Shown here: positions 1 through 6,288 of the stretch, piece after piece
Layout of the letters: each line of letters begins with the position of its first letter
How positions within the stretch are numbered: the first letter of the stretch is position 1
DNA from: Planctomycetota bacterium
Lineage (GTDB): Bacteria > Planctomycetota > Brocadiia > JAJRTI01
Assembly: GCA_024278415.1 (NCBI GenBank)
Contig: JAJRTI010000633.1
Coordinates: 1-9,873 of the forward strand
Reading direction: 5' to 3'
DNA: 9,873 nt
The notes under the pieces: model-generated
Databases searched by the model: none
What the model was told of the DNA's origin: nothing
What the model saw: the letters and a program-made list of their open reading frames with translations, nothing else
Position numbers and translations under genes: made by a program

Positions 1-1
1 C

Positions 2-2440
2 ATCGTCCACCAAACACTCGCCGCGGCCGGCATCGACGATCCCTCCGGTTGGCGGCTAGGCATGAGCGTGGGCAATGTGGGCCGGTTCGGCTGGGCCATA
101 GACGAGGGCCTGCTCGTGGCCAACGTCAACCGCCACCTCCAGCTCACCTGCGGCGAGACCGCACTAGGCGTGGGGTTCCCTTCGCCCGCGTCGGCCAACC
201 CGCACGCGTACGAAGTCACCGACGTGAACTGGGTCTGCAAGACCGCCCGGGTAGCGTTCGGCTCGCGCAAGCTGACTATGCGCCAGAGCATGCTGTCGCC
301 GTTCGTGCTCTACGAGACGCAGGAGCCGACACTGCGTCTGACGTTCGGACACGTGCCCTCGTACGCCGCGTACATGGGCCCGTCCGGCCCGGTGACGTGC
401 AAGCTGGACCGGCCGGACAGTCTGGCGCGGTTCGCGCATGACGCCAAAGCGGGCTGGCTGCTGATCTGGGAGGACGAGAAGTCGCATCCGCTGCTGCTCG
501 TGTTCCAGAAGCGGGTTCGGCTGAAGCTCGCGCTCGCCCAAGGCGCGGTCGAGGGCCTGATCGTCGAGGCCGATGGTTCCGTCGGCGCCATGCTGGCCGG
601 CTATCCCTTTGGCGTGGCGCGGGTGGATTCCAGCAAGTGGTCGGCCCGCCTGCCGTCGACCGCGCGCGAGGCCGCCACGTTTTGGCACGCGGCCGCTCTC
701 GCCTACCCGGTGGCGTGCGACGAAGTTTTCCGGCTCGACCGACACGCTCAGAAGACGCGGATTGCGAACCGAATCCATTTCCGGATCATTCGCGACGAGT
801 GGGGGACGCGGCCGGTCAGGCTCGCGCCGCTGCCGCCGCTGGTCGGGTTCGCCATGGACCACAAGCTCCTCGTGACCGACTGCTCGCCGGTTGTTGATAC
901 CGGCCTGCCCACCAAGTACGGCCGGCTGAAGGCCGTGCGCGACAGCAACGCGATCGTGTACAGCCTGCCTCTGCCCAGCAGAGACCAATTCGCCTATGTT
1001 GGCACGGCGGACGAGCCGGAGTTGTGCGCGTACGTGAACAAGCAGTTCGCGCATGGCGTGCGCTGGTCGTGCGGCGGCCGGGTGCCGTTCGAACTCTGGA
1101 CCGTCGAGCAGCCGCGCCGGCATGCCTACCGCAACATCGACCTGTTCTCCTGGGGGTTCGGGTTGGTCGCCGCGCTCCAGGGCCGCGTGTTCCTCGACGA
1201 CCCGAACCGCGCGAAGCTGCGCAACCGCGTCCTGCGCCGATTCGTCGATCCGATCGAGCGGCACCAGTACAAGACGCTGGCCCGCTATCGCGAGGAGCCG
1301 TTCTCCGGCATTCGCTACCCGGTGCACTTCAACAGCGTCTACCCCAACAAGACGCGCTACGCGGGCGCGTTCGGCTCATCGGTGATCTACGGCGACCAGA
1401 ACGAGGCGGCCACGCTCGTGCTCATGCTCGCCTACCTCAACGCCACGCAACTGGGCGACGTCGGCCTCGTCCGGGCCAACTGGAGCTTCTTCAAGCAGGC
1501 GGCCCGCATGCTGCTCGTGACCGACGACTGGGCCGCGCATGCCAGCGGGTGCCGCGAGTACTCGGCCGGCGTGTGGCTCGACATGCTTAACTGCGAGTTC
1601 CCCGGCATGATGCACTACGCCCGGCTCGCCGAGATCGCGGGCGACCGCGCCGCGGCCGAGCAGGGCTACTACCGCGCGGCCAAGCGCATGGTCCCATCGC
1701 TGACGCGCCTCATGTTCGCCGACTATGTGAACCGCTACCAGTTGGCCCCGTTCAAGGCCCGGATGGTGATCGGGTTCAACGAGACCGACGGCGCGCGCTG
1801 CGTGCGCAGCCGGATCGAAGGCTTCAACGCGGCCGGCGCGATGGACCTGTTCGACTACTCGCAGGCCACGAGCTTCGACCTGCTCGCGCTCTACGCGCGC
1901 TACACCCCGCAGGCGGTGCGCAGCTACCTTGACGAGGTCGTACGGCCGTCGTTCCACCAAGACGGCAAATGGACCTTCGCGTTCCCCTACCTCAAGACGT
2001 TCGCGTTCTTCGGCGCCGACCCGGCCGAGCTTCGCGCCATGGTGCGCGACATCGACGAGCGGCTGGGCAAGCGCCTGCGCAGCGACTGGCCGGGCATGCG
2101 GCAGTGCGACGAGGTCGGCGCGGCCATCTTCCGCATGCACCCCGACGTGTACGTCATGGCCCACGCGCCGGCCGCGCTGCACGACGCGGTGTACGCCGAC
2201 GCCGCCGGGCTCGTGACGCTGTGCCTGATTTCCCCCCAAGAGGGCGTGCCGCTCAAGCTCTTCTGCGGCCGCACGATTCTCGCTGTCGAGCAGGACGGGA
2301 ACGCGCTAGCCAACCGGGACTGGCGCCACCAGGCCGGCGTGTTCAGCGTTGTGCTGCCCAAGGGACGGTCGCTGTGGCGGCTGCGTTTGGGCGAGCGACA
2401 GGGGGATACGCGTCCCCTGTTCCCCGTAGTCGGGAAGTAG
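2..2440 (+). CDS. Very large uncharacterised protein, 5' end outside window; possible toroid/beta-sandwich carbohydrate-active type
   Basis: I do not recognise a named family. The frame is open to the left edge: 20 in-frame codons (reading IVHQTLAAAGIDDPSGWRLG) precede the first in-window ATG at 62, with no good ribosome site there, so the gene very probably starts upstream. At least 812 residues are present. Counted from the ATG at 62, residues 1-400 look beta-rich. Residues about 410-700 are helix-rich with spaced aromatic and acidic residues (for example EYSAGVWLDMLNCEFPG near 499), as in alpha/alpha-toroid glycosidases and polysaccharide lyases. The last 80 residues (from about MHPDVYVMAH) again look beta-rich. 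That order would suit a carbohydrate-active enzyme, but I see no catalytic motif, so this is inference only. A decayed copy of its last ~150 codons lies at 4837-5348, showing a paralogous family in this genome. Confidence is high for a real gene and low for its function. Confidence 0.85.
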   Translation: MVHQTLAAAGIDDPSGWRLGMSVGNVGRFGWAIDEGLLVANVNRHLQLTCGETALGVGFPSPASANPHAYEVTDVNWVCKTARVAFGSRKLTMRQSMLSPFVLYETQEPTLRLTFGHVPSYAAYMGPSGPVTCKLDRPDSLARFAHDAKAGWLLIWEDEKSHPLLLVFQKRVRLKLALAQGAVEGLIVEADGSVGAMLAGYPFGVARVDSSKWSARLPSTAREAATFWHAAALAYPVACDEVFRLDRHAQKTRIANRIHFRIIRDEWGTRPVRLAPLPPLVGFAMDHKLLVTDCSPVVDTGLPTKYGRLKAVRDSNAIVYSLPLPSRDQFAYVGTADEPELCAYVNKQFAHGVRWSCGGRVPFELWTVEQPRRHAYRNIDLFSWGFGLVAALQGRVFLDDPNRAKLRNRVLRRFVDPIERHQYKTLARYREEPFSGIRYPVHFNSVYPNKTRYAGAFGSSVIYGDQNEAATLVLMLAYLNATQLGDVGLVRANWSFFKQAARMLLVTDDWAAHASGCREYSAGVWLDMLNCEFPGMMHYARLAEIAGDRAAAEQGYYRAAKRMVPSLTRLMFADYVNRYQLAPFKARMVIGFNETDGARCVRSRIEGFNAAGAMDLFDYSQATSFDLLALYARYTPQAVRSYLDEVVRPSFHQDGKWTFAFPYLKTFAFFGADPAELRAMVRDIDERLGKRLRSDWPGMRQCDEVGAAIFRMHPDVYVMAHAPAALHDAVYADAAGLVTLCLISPQEGVPLKLFCGRTILAVEQDGNALANRDWRHQAGVFSVVLPKGRSLWRLRLGERQGDTRPLFPVVGK

Positions 2441-2595
2441 GGCGCGGAGCCGCTGCACGTGCTTGGGTCAGCTCCTATCTCGTATGGCCCAGAAGCTCGA
2501 CTTTAGCGCCATGAAGCGCGAGAAAGGCAAGAGTGTAGGGTTCCGGGACCTGGTAGGATCTGCGTCAACAGACTCCACGGGAGAGGAGACCTACA

Positions 2596-2913
2596 ATGGC
2601 TCCGCTGAAATGTGCCGACTGTGGCCGGGATATATCGAACGTTGCCGCAGAATGCCCGGACTGAGGACGCCCGATGAACGCTCTGACAGCCAAGCCGGCC
2701 GCGAAGCGATGGAAGGTAGTATCGGCAATCGGGCAACTCCTCATGGTGGCAGGACTCATCATGCTGCGGTCGCTGGACAGCACTGCATGCCTCATAGCCG
2801 CATGCCTGGGCGCAGTTGTATCCATTACGGCCGACCTGGGGACATGTTGGGAGCGTGAATCCGCTGTCTATTATCGGAAGTGGACGCGGGGCATTATCGA
2901 TAAAGGGGGTTGA
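2596..2913 (+). pseudogene. Small zinc-ribbon, two-helix membrane protein interrupted by in-frame UGA at a cysteine position
   Basis: The start at 2596 has a strong ribosome site, AGGAG at 2584-2588, seven bases upstream. The first 22 codons read MAPLKCADCGRDISNVAAEC plus PD, the usual zinc-ribbon opening (CxxC, about 15 residues, CPxCG). The next codon, 2662-2664, is TGA where the fourth cysteine is expected (CPD-stop-G). The same frame then stays open for 82 more codons to the TAA at 2911-2913. The downstream part, after GRP and ATG 2674, has two hydrophobic stretches (about VVSAIGQLLMVAGLIML and ACLIAACLGAVVSITA) and a polar Trp/Arg/Lys tail. Read through, it is a 105-codon zinc-ribbon plus two-helix membrane protein. 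The simplest cause is a TGC-to-TGA mutation or a read error. Selenocysteine or other recoding is possible, but I find no convincing SECIS hairpin just after the UGA. The downstream half could restart at 2674 but lacks an evident ribosome site. Confidence 0.65.
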
Positions 2914-2935
2914 ACTCAGCCACTGAGCCGAGGCA

Positions 2936-3025
2936 TTACCACCCGGGGCCAACTCTTGGCTGCGGCTGTGCGGTGTAGACCTTGAGATTGTCGATCGCGC
3001 CGCTGCTGTAGATGCAGAAACCCAT
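2936..3025 (-). pseudogene. Orphan C-terminal tail of a concanavalin/LamG-like secreted protein
   Basis: On the minus strand this stretch reads MGFCIYSSGAIDNLKVYT, then a short tail ending in PGW and a TAA stop (complement of 2936-2938). The segment is nearly identical in DNA and protein to the end of the remnant at 6597 (GFYIYSSGTIDNLKVYT). The motif of a Gly-Phe-x-Ile-Tyr strand, a Gly, then IDNLKVY is typical of the last strand of concanavalin A-like jelly-roll domains. Upstream of codon Met (3023-3025) the similarity stops and the hairpin repeat at 3026 begins, so the rest of the gene is gone. The boundary could lie a few bases either way. Confidence 0.6.
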
Positions 3026-3090
3026 CCGGGTGGATAAGGCACTACGCTTCCTCCAAGACATTGCTTGGAGGAAGAGGCGGCCGCGCCGCA
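3026..3090. repeat. Variable-stem hairpin repeat, copy 1
   Basis: A 65-bp repeat, also present at 9580-9644 in the same orientation and without gaps. The left flank is almost constant (GATAAGGCACTACGC in this copy). It is followed by a perfect 11-bp stem, CTTCCTCCAAG (3047-3057) with CTTGGAGGAAG (3064-3074), around a six-base loop ACATTG, then a GC-rich dyad (GCGGC-CGC-GCCGC). The stem sequence differs between the two copies but pairing is kept by paired changes. It looks like a dispersed REP-like palindromic element. It directly abuts the gene tail at 2936-3025 and the larger inverted element starting at 3096. Confidence 0.75.
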
Positions 3091-3095
3091 GCCCA

Positions 3096-3224
3096 TGTGG
3101 AGTGCGGCGGCTTGACGCCGCTTTAGCTTTTCGCCTGTCGCTGGCGAACGGATCGCGCGTGTGCGGATGCAAAGCAGCGCTACGCGCTGCCAGCCAAAGC
3201 GCCGTCGAGCCGGCGCACTCCACA
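3096..3224. repeat. 129-bp inverted-repeat element made of four hairpins (BIME/MITE-like)
   Basis: The ends are inverted copies of one another: the first 33 bases (TGTGGAGTGCG...) and the reverse complement of the last 33 match at 29 positions. Each end is itself a hairpin with a six-base stem: 3104-3121 (GCGGCG/CGCCGC) and 3199-3216 (GCGCCG/CGGCGC). Two of the four end-to-end mismatches form one base pair inside these local hairpins (G-C in one, C-G in the other), which favours local folding over pairing of the two ends. Between them lie two more perfect hairpins, 3130-3148 (TTCGCC/GGCGAA) and 3174-3190 (GCAGCGC/GCGCTGC, loop TAC). No transposase is encoded. Paired inverted palindromes are the BIME layout of REP elements; a non-autonomous MITE is the alternative. 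Confidence 0.7.
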
Positions 3225-3235
3225 ACGGAGCGCAT

Positions 3236-3251
3236 CGACAACATGTTGTCG
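3236..3251. promoter_or_regulatory. Perfect 16-bp palindrome, possible operator
   Basis: CGACAACATGTTGTCG is a perfect two-fold palindrome ending 46 bases before the -35 box of the promoter at 3298. Its size and symmetry fit a dimeric repressor or activator site for the AAA/DUF4143 gene. It could instead be the outer edge of the neighbouring repeat cluster. No regulator gene is in the window. Confidence 0.35.
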
Positions 3252-3297
3252 CGAGATTTGCGCTAAGGAGCCAGCCATTTTCACGGCCCAAACTCCC

Positions 3298-3325
3298 TTG
3301 ACTTTCTCCGCGCTTCTCGTATTAT
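3298..3325 (+). promoter_or_regulatory. Sigma70-type promoter of the AAA/DUF4143 gene
   Basis: TTGACT (3298-3303) and TATTAT (3320-3325) are separated by 16 bases. Both boxes match the housekeeping consensus at five of six positions. The predicted transcript starts near 3332, leaving about 30 untranslated bases before the ATG at 3363. The local sequence is clearly more AT-rich than its surroundings. Confidence 0.65.
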
Positions 3326-3362
3326 CTACCTTGATTTTCTACACGAATAGAAAGGAAAGCCC

Positions 3363-4691
3363 ATGAAGCGCGCTATTGACGAACAGTTGGTCAACTGGAA
3401 GGAATCCCCCCGTAGGAAGCCACTCATCGTCCGTGGAGCCAGACAGGTCGGAAAGACATGGTCAATCGAGCGGTTCGGCGAGGCGGAGTTCGACGATGTG
3501 GCAAAGATCGACTTCGAGAAGCGGCCGGACATGCGCCCACTCTTCGATGGCGACCTCTCTCCAACCAGGCTGATCGAGCAACTGGAGGTGGCTGTTGGGC
3601 GGAAGATCCGACCCGGTCGAACGCTCCTTTTCTTCGATGAGATCCAGGCCTGTCCCCGCGCGATCATGGCCCTTCGTTATCTCTATGAGGAGAAGCCTGA
3701 ACTCCATGTGGTTGCCGCCGGCTCACTGCTGGAGTTTGCGCTGGGTGAGATCTCCTTTCCGGTCGGCCGGGTGTCCTATCTGCATATGTATCCGATGACC
3801 TTCCAGGAATACCTGGTCGCGACCGGCAACGAGCCGGCCGCCGACATCGTCGCACGTGAGCCAACCGCGCTCGCCGCGCCAATACACCAAGTGCTTCTGG
3901 ACGCATTGAAGCGGTACTTCTTCGTTGGGGGATTGCCTGAGTGCGTAGCAACGGCGGCGGGCGGCGGATCATTGCTCGATGTCTTTGCCGTGCAGGATGA
4001 CGTTCTCAACGCATACCGTGATGACTTCGCGAAGTACGCGGGGCGATGTGACAAGACCTGTCTGGATGCCGTCATGATGCACGCTGCCCGTCAGGTGGGC
4101 CGGCAGATCAAGTATACGCGCCTGGGGGACGGCCACTCCGGACAGACGAACAAGAAGGCCCTTGATCTGCTCTGCATGGCGCGGGTGCTGCACAAGATCC
4201 CTTCCGCAAGCCCATCCGGCCTGCCGCTTGGAGCCACGGCAAACGAGAAGCGCTTCAAGATTACGTTTCTGGACGTCGGCTTGATGCAGAGACTGTGCGG
4301 GCTGCCCGTCGACCGTGAAATGCAGCACCAGGATCTACTGGACATCTACCGAGGCCAACTGGCCGAGCAGTTTGTCGCCCAGGAGTTACTGGTGACGCAC
4401 CAACGTGAACTGTTCTATTGGTCCCGCGAGGCCCGCAGCAGCCAGGCCGAAGTCGACTTCCTTGTCGTGCAACAGGGTCGAATCCATCCCGCGGAGGTCA
4501 AGTCGGGAACTGGCGGGCAGCTCCGCAGTCTTCACTTGGCGCTTCGTACGTATCCAACCACCGGAGAAGGACTAGTCCTCTACAGCGGCCCATACGGCCA
4601 CCGACCCGAACAACGCCTGCGGTTCCTCCCGCTCTACTACGCAGGCATACTCGGACCCAATCCTGCCGTGGTCCGGCCGCAGGACTCGTAA
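3363..4691 (+). CDS. AAA_14 / DUF4143 ATPase with nuclease-like C-terminus
   Basis: A complete 442-residue protein of the common AAA_14 (N-terminal ATPase) plus DUF4143 architecture. Visible motifs are Walker A GARQVGKT (residues 25-32), Walker B LLFFDE (88-93), the conserved AGSLLEFAL segment (119-127) and the family motif YFFVGGLPE near 183. The C-terminus carries a PD-(D/E)xK-like core: ExD at 363/365 and ExK at 378/380 (HPAEVKSG). The start has AAAGGA at 3351-3356, six bases upstream, and a promoter at 3298-3325. Members are widespread in bacteria and archaea, often many copies per genome and in accessory regions; their cellular role is not settled. Here it stands alone, between a repeat cluster and a decayed gene fragment, with no partner gene. 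All ATPase motifs appear intact, so it is probably functional. Confidence 0.95.
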   Translation: MKRAIDEQLVNWKESPRRKPLIVRGARQVGKTWSIERFGEAEFDDVAKIDFEKRPDMRPLFDGDLSPTRLIEQLEVAVGRKIRPGRTLLFFDEIQACPRAIMALRYLYEEKPELHVVAAGSLLEFALGEISFPVGRVSYLHMYPMTFQEYLVATGNEPAADIVAREPTALAAPIHQVLLDALKRYFFVGGLPECVATAAGGGSLLDVFAVQDDVLNAYRDDFAKYAGRCDKTCLDAVMMHAARQVGRQIKYTRLGDGHSGQTNKKALDLLCMARVLHKIPSASPSGLPLGATANEKRFKITFLDVGLMQRLCGLPVDREMQHQDLLDIYRGQLAEQFVAQELLVTHQRELFYWSREARSSQAEVDFLVVQQGRIHPAEVKSGTGGQLRSLHLALRTYPTTGEGLVLYSGPYGHRPEQRLRFLPLYYAGILGPNPAVVRPQDS

Positions 4692-4720
4692 TCGGGGGAC
4701 ACCGGACGCATTTAACTGGG

Positions 4721-4746
4721 ACCGCGCTGACGCCGTTCAGCGCGGT
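4721..4746. terminator. Strong hairpin after the AAA/DUF4143 gene
   Basis: ACCGCGCTGA (4721-4730) and TCAGCGCGGT (4737-4746) form a perfect 10-bp stem with a six-base loop, 29 bases after the stop codon. No T-run follows on the + strand, so it is not a canonical intrinsic terminator. It may end or stabilise the transcript, or be another dispersed palindrome. Confidence 0.45.
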
Positions 4747-4836
4747 GCTACCAATCAGACACCGGCACGTCCCGCCAGTTGCCATCGCTCATCGGGGATT
4801 CGTGGGCGATGATGCCGGGGGCGGTGAAGTCCACGC

Positions 4837-5348
4837 CAGATGGGGCCTTCGTTCGACGGAGACAGCAGGTAGACGTTCGCGTTTGCCTACCTCAAAACGT
4901 TTGCCTTCTTCGGCACCGCGCCGGCCGAACTTCGCGCGATGGTGCGCGACATCGACGAGCGGCTGGGCGAGCGTCTGCGCAGCGACTGGCCGGGCATGCG
5001 GACCGACCGGCGACCGGCTCACAGAAGGCCCGCATTCTGGCTAATGCGGCTACCCGCATGCACGCGGACGTGTACGTCATGGCCCACGCGCCGGCCGCGC
5101 TGCACGACGTGGTGTACGCCGACGCCGACGGGCTCGTGACGCTGTGCCTGATTTCGCCCCAAGAGGGCGTGCCACTCAAGCTCTTCTGCGGCCGCAAAAT
5201 CCTCGCGGTCGAGCGGGACGGAGCCGCGCGGGCCAACAAGCAGTGGCGCCACGAGGCCGGCGTGTTCAGCGTTGTGCTGCCCAAGGGACGGTCGCAGTGG
5301 CGGCAGGGTTTGGGCGAGCGGCTGGTTCGCGTCGCGGGCCCAGAGTAA
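4837..5348 (+). pseudogene. Decayed 3' fragment of a paralogue of the large protein at 2-2440
   Basis: The first part, in frame 1 from about 4846, reads PSFDGDSR-stop-TFAFAYLKTFAFFG and on through MVRDIDERLGERLRSDWPGM. It matches PSFHQDGKWTFAFPYLKTF... and MVRDIDERLGKRLRSDWPGM of the first gene, with a tryptophan turned into TAG (4870-4872). After the GMR codons a divergent stretch, 23 bases longer than in the intact gene, shifts the frame. Frame 3 then resumes at RMHADVYVMAHAPAALHD and runs to a TAA at 5346-5348. The two loci share a 42-base identical run near the end (copy positions 5249-5290). The differences are scattered and both silent and replacing, so this is an old paralogue rather than a fresh duplication. 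Nothing of the first ~620 codons remains. A short product from ATG 5059 is conceivable but would lack any complete domain. Confidence 0.8.
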
Positions 5349-5384
5349 CACGAGTGCCCGGACTATGCCGAACGTTGCTGGGTC

Positions 5385-5414
5385 TTGACACCGTCGATGC
5401 ACGGCCACTACAAT
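5385..5414 (+). promoter_or_regulatory. Sigma70-type promoter of the lipoprotein gene
   Basis: TTGACA (5385-5390, perfect consensus) and TACAAT (5409-5414, five of six) are separated by 18 bases. The predicted start near 5421 gives about a 34-base leader containing AAAGGAG. This is the best promoter match I found in the window. Confidence 0.7.
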
Positions 5415-5454
5415 GCCGCTCCGGTCGAATCGTCTTCCACAAAGGAGCCTAGCT

Positions 5455-6288
5455 ATGAATAAGCTCACGTTGATGTTGGTGATGCTGGGGGCCGGGGGAA
5501 TGCTCATGATCTCTAGTGGATGCAACAAGTCGGGCTCGTCCGACGACAGCGGCCCTACGATGGAGGCGCCCGATGAGGAAGCCGGCGGATCGGGAGGCGG
5601 CGCTCCCGCGTCGAGCGGCCAGAAGTCGCGGGCTGCTGAGACAGGCCCTGGGCTTTCCGACAAGCCGAAGTCCAGCAAAAGCCAGGGCGGCGAAGGCAAG
5701 GACGAAAGTGAAGGGGAAGGGGAAGGGGAAGGGGGAGACAGAGAGGGAGGCGAGGCGCCGGAAGAACAGGGGCCACAGGGAGAGGCTAGACCCGGCGAAG
5801 AGGCTCCCGAAGAGGCATTCGGCGATGAAGCGCAAGGCGGGCAGGGAGAACCCGGCGAAGAGGCCGGCGAAATGGAAGGACGAGAGCAAGGTGAGGGCCA
5901 AATGGAAGGACCAGAAGGCAGGGAAGGCCCCGGCGAGGCAGAGGGCCCTGAAGGAGATATGGCTGACCAGCCGCAGATGGGCGCGCCCGGCGGTGGCGGC
6001 GGCGGCAGAAAGGGCGGTGGCGGTGGTGGACGCAAGGGAGGTAAGCGTGCACAGGCCGGAGGCAAGAAAGGTGGCGCCAAGACGGCAAAAGGCGACAAGA
6101 AGAAGACCGGCCCGAAGAAGAAGCGGAAGGTGAACAAGAACAAGGTAGCCGCGAGCAAGCTGAGGATGGCTAAGATGTTCCTCGACAAGGGCGACAAGGA
6201 AAAGGCCAAGGAATACCTCAAGCAGCTCATCGACAAATACCCCAACACACCTGCTGCCGCAGACGCGAAGAAGCTAATGGGTCAGTAG
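5455..6288 (+). CDS. Low-complexity polyampholyte lipoprotein with C-terminal TPR-like unit
   Basis: The start is ATG 5455, not the upstream in-frame ATG at 5413, because AAAGGAG (5441-5447) sits seven bases before it, 5413 lies in the promoter's -10 region, and the protein then begins with a signal peptide. The product has 277 residues. Residues 1-22 are a hydrophobic signal ending ISSG before Cys23, a plausible but not ideal lipobox (Ser at -3). Residues ~36-168 are very rich in Glu and Gly (EGEGEGEG, GEEAPEEAFGDEA). Residues 179-196 contain two GGGGGGRKG units, and ~197-230 are Lys-rich. Residues ~233-277 (ASKLRMAKMFLDKGDKEKAK and on) look like one TPR-type helix pair ending in KYPNTPAAADAKKL, as in envelope TPR proteins. 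It is predicted to be membrane-anchored with a flexible charged linker. Function is unknown; it is monocistronic. Confidence 0.85.
   Translation: MNKLTLMLVMLGAGGMLMISSGCNKSGSSDDSGPTMEAPDEEAGGSGGGAPASSGQKSRAAETGPGLSDKPKSSKSQGGEGKDESEGEGEGEGGDREGGEAPEEQGPQGEARPGEEAPEEAFGDEAQGGQGEPGEEAGEMEGREQGEGQMEGPEGREGPGEAEGPEGDMADQPQMGAPGGGGGGRKGGGGGGRKGGKRAQAGGKKGGAKTAKGDKKKTGPKKKRKVNKNKVAASKLRMAKMFLDKGDKEKAKEYLKQLIDKYPNTPAAADAKKLMGQ

Noticed and set aside
164..1327. Long minus-strand frame inside the first gene
   Set aside because: Arg/Val/Gly-rich antisense shadow of a high-GC gene with no recognisable motif.
1376..2239. Long minus-strand frame over the 3' half of the first gene
   Set aside because: Same antisense-shadow composition; the + strand frame is supported by its conserved paralogue copy at 4837-5348.
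2665..2705. SECIS element downstream of the UGA at 2662
   Set aside because: Only very short pairings are visible by eye; nothing resembles a stable bacterial SECIS stem with a loop G at the right distance.
2463..2858. A + strand open frame containing MAQKLDFSAMKREKGKSVGF
   Set aside because: The opening looks protein-like, but there is no ribosome site, the rest is compositionally odd, and it overlaps the better-supported zinc-ribbon frame.
3026..3224. CRISPR array or integron attC sites
   Set aside because: There are no regularly spaced identical repeats with unique spacers, and I see no attC core-site pair at the element ends; the symmetry is palindromic.
2503..3291. 262-residue minus-strand frame spanning the zinc-ribbon gene and the repeats
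   Set aside because: It runs through hairpin repeats, has no motif, and the real minus-strand signal there (the IDNLKVYT tail) is in a different frame.
5019..6248. 409-residue minus-strand frame rich in Pro and Ser, opposite the lipoprotein
   Set aside because: It is the complement of the Glu/Gly- and Lys-rich codons; the + strand frame has promoter, ribosome site and signal peptide.
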